Shown here piece by piece: positions 60,781-64,000 of a stretch of DNA of 64,000 nt; the stretch's first letter is position 1, and each line of letters begins with the position of its first letter. The DNA is taken from positions 188,396 through 252,395 of the forward strand of contig NZ_CWGJ01000025.1 of assembly GCF_900000175.1 (NCBI RefSeq). The letters are read 5' to 3'. The notes under the pieces were generated by a model, which had not been told where the DNA came from, ran no database searches, and saw only the letters and a program-made list of their open reading frames with translations. The position numbers were made by a program, and so were the translations under genes. Source of the DNA: Estrella lausannensis. Its GTDB lineage: Bacteria > Chlamydiota > Chlamydiia > Chlamydiales > Criblamydiaceae.

Positions 60781-62673
60781 ATGAAAGAAGCGTTGATCGA
60801 TGTACTGACAGACTTGGGGCTGTTGCCTGAGAAAATGGTACAGGAATACACTCGTGAGGCGAAAGAGAGTGGCCTTAATGTTTTAAGAGGCGAGGAAGGG
60901 CCGGGCACCTCGATGAAACGCGTGCCGGGTACTCTCACGAAGCTTTTAAATTACCTCGAAAGGGATCGGGAAAGCAATCCTCAGGGCGTCAAGAAGGTGT
61001 TGACTCTTCTTGAAGACCTCGCGTTTTTCTCCACATACCGGCTTGAATTCATGGAAAAGCGGCTCAAAGTATTGGATGAGGCTCTTCTTCTGCGCATCTA
61101 TTACCGCATCATGACGATGAAGGCTCCCTATGATGTGTTGAACCTGATTCCTGAAAAACGCTATTTTGAAGGCAAGCTTTCGCTTTTCCAGAAGATAGTT
61201 CTCTTGTCATCGATCCGGTTTTTCAGCAACAACCACGTGCAGTCCTACTGGGCCGACCCTCAGTTTGAGGAGGTGTTCAATAGCCCCTTTCTCAGGGAAT
61301 TTCTCTTTTTTTATGAGGTGAAGGGAAAAAAATATTACATCTACGATAAAGAGTCCCTCCTCAAAGCGGCAAAGTATGGCAGTCGTTTCTCCAATGTTTT
61401 AGAAGAGCTACGCACACTGGAGTCCAATCTCGATGGATATCGCAAAATGATGGAAAAGGGGGAGTTTCCCGTCAAGGCGGCCCCCGAAAGGAAGGAAAAG
61501 GAGCTGATGTCTTTCCTGATGCGGATGGGCCAGTTCTTAAGCACTCAGCGCAAATTGATCCACTCCCTTGCGGTGGAGGGAGGCAGCGAGCATAAATTCC
61601 GGCATGTCTCGGCATGTCTTACCTTTGCCACCCAGTTTCTTCTGTCGATTCATAAGTCCCACTCCCAGGAGACAAGCCGTCTGATATTCCTGCAAAATTT
61701 TGTTGATTTCCGCGGGTTAAATCCGATTCAGATCGAAATTGTCGAAGAAAATGATCCGGCCAAATCCACAAGTTTTTCCTACCTTGATGCGATGGAGTTT
61801 GCTGTCGATATCGAATCGGTGATTTCCAAAATGATCAAAGATTTTGCCGATGGCCGTTTCAAAATCAGGTTCCGTGAGAAAAAAAAGGAGGAGACGCCTT
61901 GGAGCGCGCCAAAGTCCTTTCTTGTCGTACCGAAAGGTGGTCAGGTCGTTTTTGAGAGGCCGGAGGATTATATCCAGAGCGGCGGAATTCAAGTCGATGT
62001 CTGGGAGCAATACCGAAAGGCGATGCTTCCGGAAAGTCACCCTGCAAAGAAGTTTCTCAGCGCTATTTTCAAATCGAGAAGGGTGACGAAGTCATTGAAG
62101 GAGATTCGGGCCGCGGGGTTTATAATGAGGGAGGAGCAGACAAACGGTCTTGTGACTTGCTCCCACCCCGATATGTCGGGATATTTTTTCGATCTCACCT
62201 TGGATAATTACGTCGGCATGAAAGCGCCTAAAAAGTACAAGCTGGCCTACGAGAGGATGAGCCTTTTGGCTGCCTGGATTAAACAAAAGGGGCTTGAGGA
62301 TATCTTCTGTCTTGCCAAGATGTGGTCCTTTCTTCTCCCTCCAGCGCCGCCAAGCAACTGGTGGCTTCAGGGCGATCGCAAGATTTTGGCGATTGTCCGG
62401 GAGGATTTAAGGGAGTTGCCCTCCAAAGTCAGTTTGGCTCAGTGGAGCGAGCCTCTGGACTTTAAAATAGTGGAAAGTCTTTTTCAGCTCTCTAAAGAGA
62501 CCGGTCTTCTTTTGCAGAGCGGAAAACTTCATTTCACCAGAGACGAAAAGATTGTCATATCACCCTATTGCCAGCTTAATAGCAGCAAAAAAAACATGCT
62601 AACCTTTACGGGACATCTTCATAAGGATCTCCACCAATTTAGCGTCGCGGTGATCAATCGGCTCTATTCCTGA
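60781..62673 (+). CDS. Large protein of unknown function
   Basis: The 630-residue cytosolic protein is not recognised. It is largely helical and Lys/Glu/Leu-rich, with several Tyr/Phe-rich patches (LREFLFFYEVKGKKYYIYDK). No transmembrane segment or nucleotide-binding motif is evident. It follows the unknown gene at 60012 in the same direction and converges on pgsA, with 11 bases between the stops. The pair could encode a chlamydia-specific complex; that is speculation. Confidence 0.6.
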   Translation: MKEALIDVLTDLGLLPEKMVQEYTREAKESGLNVLRGEEGPGTSMKRVPGTLTKLLNYLERDRESNPQGVKKVLTLLEDLAFFSTYRLEFMEKRLKVLDEALLLRIYYRIMTMKAPYDVLNLIPEKRYFEGKLSLFQKIVLLSSIRFFSNNHVQSYWADPQFEEVFNSPFLREFLFFYEVKGKKYYIYDKESLLKAAKYGSRFSNVLEELRTLESNLDGYRKMMEKGEFPVKAAPERKEKELMSFLMRMGQFLSTQRKLIHSLAVEGGSEHKFRHVSACLTFATQFLLSIHKSHSQETSRLIFLQNFVDFRGLNPIQIEIVEENDPAKSTSFSYLDAMEFAVDIESVISKMIKDFADGRFKIRFREKKKEETPWSAPKSFLVVPKGGQVVFERPEDYIQSGGIQVDVWEQYRKAMLPESHPAKKFLSAIFKSRRVTKSLKEIRAAGFIMREEQTNGLVTCSHPDMSGYFFDLTLDNYVGMKAPKKYKLAYERMSLLAAWIKQKGLEDIFCLAKMWSFLLPPAPPSNWWLQGDRKILAIVREDLRELPSKVSLAQWSEPLDFKIVESLFQLSKETGLLLQSGKLHFTRDEKIVISPYCQLNSSKKNMLTFTGHLHKDLHQFSVAVINRLYS

Positions 62674-62684
62674 AGGTTAAAATC

Positions 62685-63209
62685 TTACTTAGAGGAGTTT
62701 TTTTGCAGCACTGTTGAAAAGGCAAAGGTGTACCAGAGCTCAAAAAGAGCCAAAATGCCCAGGCATAAAAATACAACATAGACAGGGAAGGGGATAGCCA
62801 TATTGCAGGCCAGCAGAAGGAATGTCCCCAGCTGAAGGGCAGTGGTGACTTTGCCAAAGAAAATCGCTCTGATCGGATAGTCTTTAAGACTTTTCTTGTA
62901 CAGCAGGTAGAAAGCGAACAGCACGATCGCAAAGTCCCTAGAAAGCATCAAGAGCGCCTCCAGAACGGATACCGACCCTTCGAGAATAAAACAGACAAGG
63001 CCGATCATGACAAAAAATTTATCGCCGATCGGATCCAGGGTCGTTCCCCATTTTGATATCCAGCTGAGTTTCCTAGCCAGAAAGCCGTCCAGGAAGTCGG
63101 TCAGCCCGGCTAAAAAAATCGCCAGCAGGCGCACCGATTGCTGATCGGAGAACAGAAGAAGACTCAGGAAGATCCGGCTCACCGAGAGAAGGTTTGGCAG
63201 GTGATGCAT
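62685..63209 (-). CDS. pgsA: CDP-alcohol phosphatidyltransferase (probable PgsA)
   Basis: It joins a CDP-diacylglycerol to glycerol 3-phosphate or a similar alcohol in phospholipid synthesis. The 174-residue membrane protein has the full signature DGx2ARx8Gx3Dx3D: DGFLAR, then KLSWISKW, GTTLDPIGDKF. It has several membrane helices. The start ATG 63209 overlaps the dedA stop (TGATG), so the genes are coupled. Phosphatidylglycerophosphate synthase is the usual assignment; the exact alcohol is inferred. Confidence 0.88.
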   Translation of the reverse strand: MHHLPNLLSVSRIFLSLLLFSDQQSVRLLAIFLAGLTDFLDGFLARKLSWISKWGTTLDPIGDKFFVMIGLVCFILEGSVSVLEALLMLSRDFAIVLFAFYLLYKKSLKDYPIRAIFFGKVTTALQLGTFLLLACNMAIPFPVYVVFLCLGILALFELWYTFAFSTVLQKNSSK

Positions 63210-63838
63210 CAAGGTTCAACTCCCTCTTTTCTAAGCCGGCGCCTTGTGATGATCGCCATCAGGAGGAAAGTGCCCAAAAGAAGAGCGATAAGGCAGATAA
63301 CCAGCCTGTTGTAGGCTACGAAAATACTAAACAATTCCTCACGATTTTCCGCGAAGAAATACCCCAGGCTAAAAAGTGCTGTCACTGAAAGCAGGCACCC
63401 GGCTCCATCACGGAGGACGAATTTCAGGAAAGGCATTTGGCAAAATCCTGACGTCATGAAAAGGGCGTTTCTAACCCCTCCTGGAATAAAACGGCCAATC
63501 AGGAACAGGAAGATGCCGAATTTTTCCTGCAGTTTTTTTAGGTTCTCAACCCGTTTGGGAGTGATCCAGTTTTTGAAAGGGCGCATGGTGAATAGCCTGG
63601 GCCCTAAAATTCTTCCCAGCCAGTAGGCTTCCCAGCCTGCAAGGATACAGCCGGCAAGTAAAAAGAGGTAGAGACGGCTTAAGTGATCCTGAACATAAAG
63701 GCTGCCGAGGACGCCCCCGGAAATCACGATCAGATCCAGGCTGAAGGGAATATTGAGGCCAGCTAGGAGTAGCATGGTGAAAAAAATCCAGTAGGCATTT
63801 GGGGCAGCTTCAGCTATGGCCGAAAAGAGATCTTCCAT
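63209..63838 (-). CDS. DedA-family membrane protein
   Basis: The 209-residue protein has several membrane helices, the family motif IGRFIPGGVRNALFMTSG (like GRFxPxxR...AG) and EAYWLGRILGPRLF. DedA proteins are linked to membrane-lipid scrambling or recycling of undecaprenyl phosphate. Cotranscription with pgsA fits a role in membrane lipids. It starts 4 bases after the stop of the upstream gene. Confidence 0.88.
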   Translation of the reverse strand: MEDLFSAIAEAAPNAYWIFFTMLLLAGLNIPFSLDLIVISGGVLGSLYVQDHLSRLYLFLLAGCILAGWEAYWLGRILGPRLFTMRPFKNWITPKRVENLKKLQEKFGIFLFLIGRFIPGGVRNALFMTSGFCQMPFLKFVLRDGAGCLLSVTALFSLGYFFAENREELFSIFVAYNRLVICLIALLLGTFLLMAIITRRRLRKEGVEP

Positions 63839-63842
63839 CGCT

Positions 63843-64000
63843 CTATTCCCCGGGCGTGCCTTTCATTTCGACAACGACCGGTTTGCTGACGTCGATTCCT
63901 AAGGTGCCCGCAGCTATGTCGGCTCCGTGTGCGAGGAATATGCTTTTAGCTTCAATCAGAACCCTTTGTTTGACGCGCTTAAACTCTTCGGCGCTTGCAA
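63843..64000 (-). CDS. C-terminal end of a membrane-channel-like protein (possibly MscS family), partial
   Basis: The last 52 codons read FKRVKQRVLIEAKSIFLAHGADIA, then AAGTLGIDVSKPVVVEMKGTPGE and stop. The helix-turn with FKxVKxxVLIEAKxIFxxxGA resembles the C-terminal cytoplasmic part of small-conductance mechanosensitive channels. The gene continues beyond the window. Its TAG lies 4 bases before the dedA ATG, so it is cotranscribed with dedA and pgsA. The family assignment is weak. Confidence 0.4.
   Translation of the reverse strand, partial: ASAEEFKRVKQRVLIEAKSIFLAHGADIAAGTLGIDVSKPVVVEMKGTPGE

Overview
The window comes from a chlamydia-like bacterium (phylum Chlamydiae, probably an environmental or amoeba-associated lineage outside the genus Chlamydia). 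The evidence is a tandem pair of ATP/ADP-type nucleotide translocases, a Tsp-like S41 protease, a MurA with Asp in place of the usual active-site Cys, a leucine dehydrogenase, the TsaE-EngB-DnaQ block, an alanine/Na+ symporter, and large proteins with no recognisable relatives. No rRNA, CRISPR array, prophage, integrase or transposase gene was seen. The family or genus cannot be fixed from sequence reading alone.

Layout. 1-2241: a partial minus-strand gene running off the left edge, with a C-x5-R phosphatase signature like SopB/IpgD inositol-phosphate phosphatases. 2.4-6.3 kb: scpB (frameshifted) and scpA, tsp, tRNA-Phe. 6.4-9.6 kb: a degenerate D-2-hydroxyacid dehydrogenase, then rplU-rpmA-obg with a clear promoter and terminator. 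9.7-15.4 kb: two divergent, homologous 850-940 aa proteins that may be very diverged fold-type I PLP enzymes. 15.5-22.6 kb: a membrane-anchored unknown, rho, coaE-polA, sppA. 22.8-29.5 kb: a PPDK-like pseudoenzyme, a CysJ-like flavin reductase, ispF, a repeat-rich gap, murA. 29.6-32.5 kb: a minus-strand cluster of three collagen-like secreted proteins and one intimin-type barrel protein. 32.7-41 kb: epmB, a lipase-like hydrolase, argS, leucine dehydrogenase, a conserved unknown, tsaE-engB-dnaQ. 41-49 kb: secreted proteins, a catalytically altered pdxS, two glycosyltransferases, an alanine symporter, a ROK kinase, uspA. 49.5-55 kb: pdxH, pgk, ntt-ntt. 55.4-59.6 kb: a paralogous pair of unknowns and a GT34-like glycosyltransferase with a methyltransferase-like tail. 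59.6-64 kb: acyl carrier protein, two unknowns, pgsA, dedA and the end of a possible MscS-type channel.

The strongest non-coding signal is two families of dispersed intergenic inverted repeats. Family A has ends TACCGAAAGTGTCTCAAAA and occurs in length classes of about 48, 64-77, 110 and 160 bp. Family B carries the core GATTTGAGTTTGTGGACAG and sits repeatedly next to A. Together there are more than twenty full or partial copies in 64 kb, all between genes or just touching a stop codon. They look like MITE/REP-type elements, perhaps also acting as transcript-end hairpins.

Functionally the window mixes core growth genes (translation, replication, cell wall, phospholipid, isoprenoid, glycolysis) with host-interaction genes (nucleotide import, candidate effector phosphatase, secreted collagen-like and barrel proteins, eukaryote-like glycosyltransferase). 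Vitamin B6 is represented by pdxS and pdxH, but no pdxT is present and PdxS has lost one catalytic lysine.
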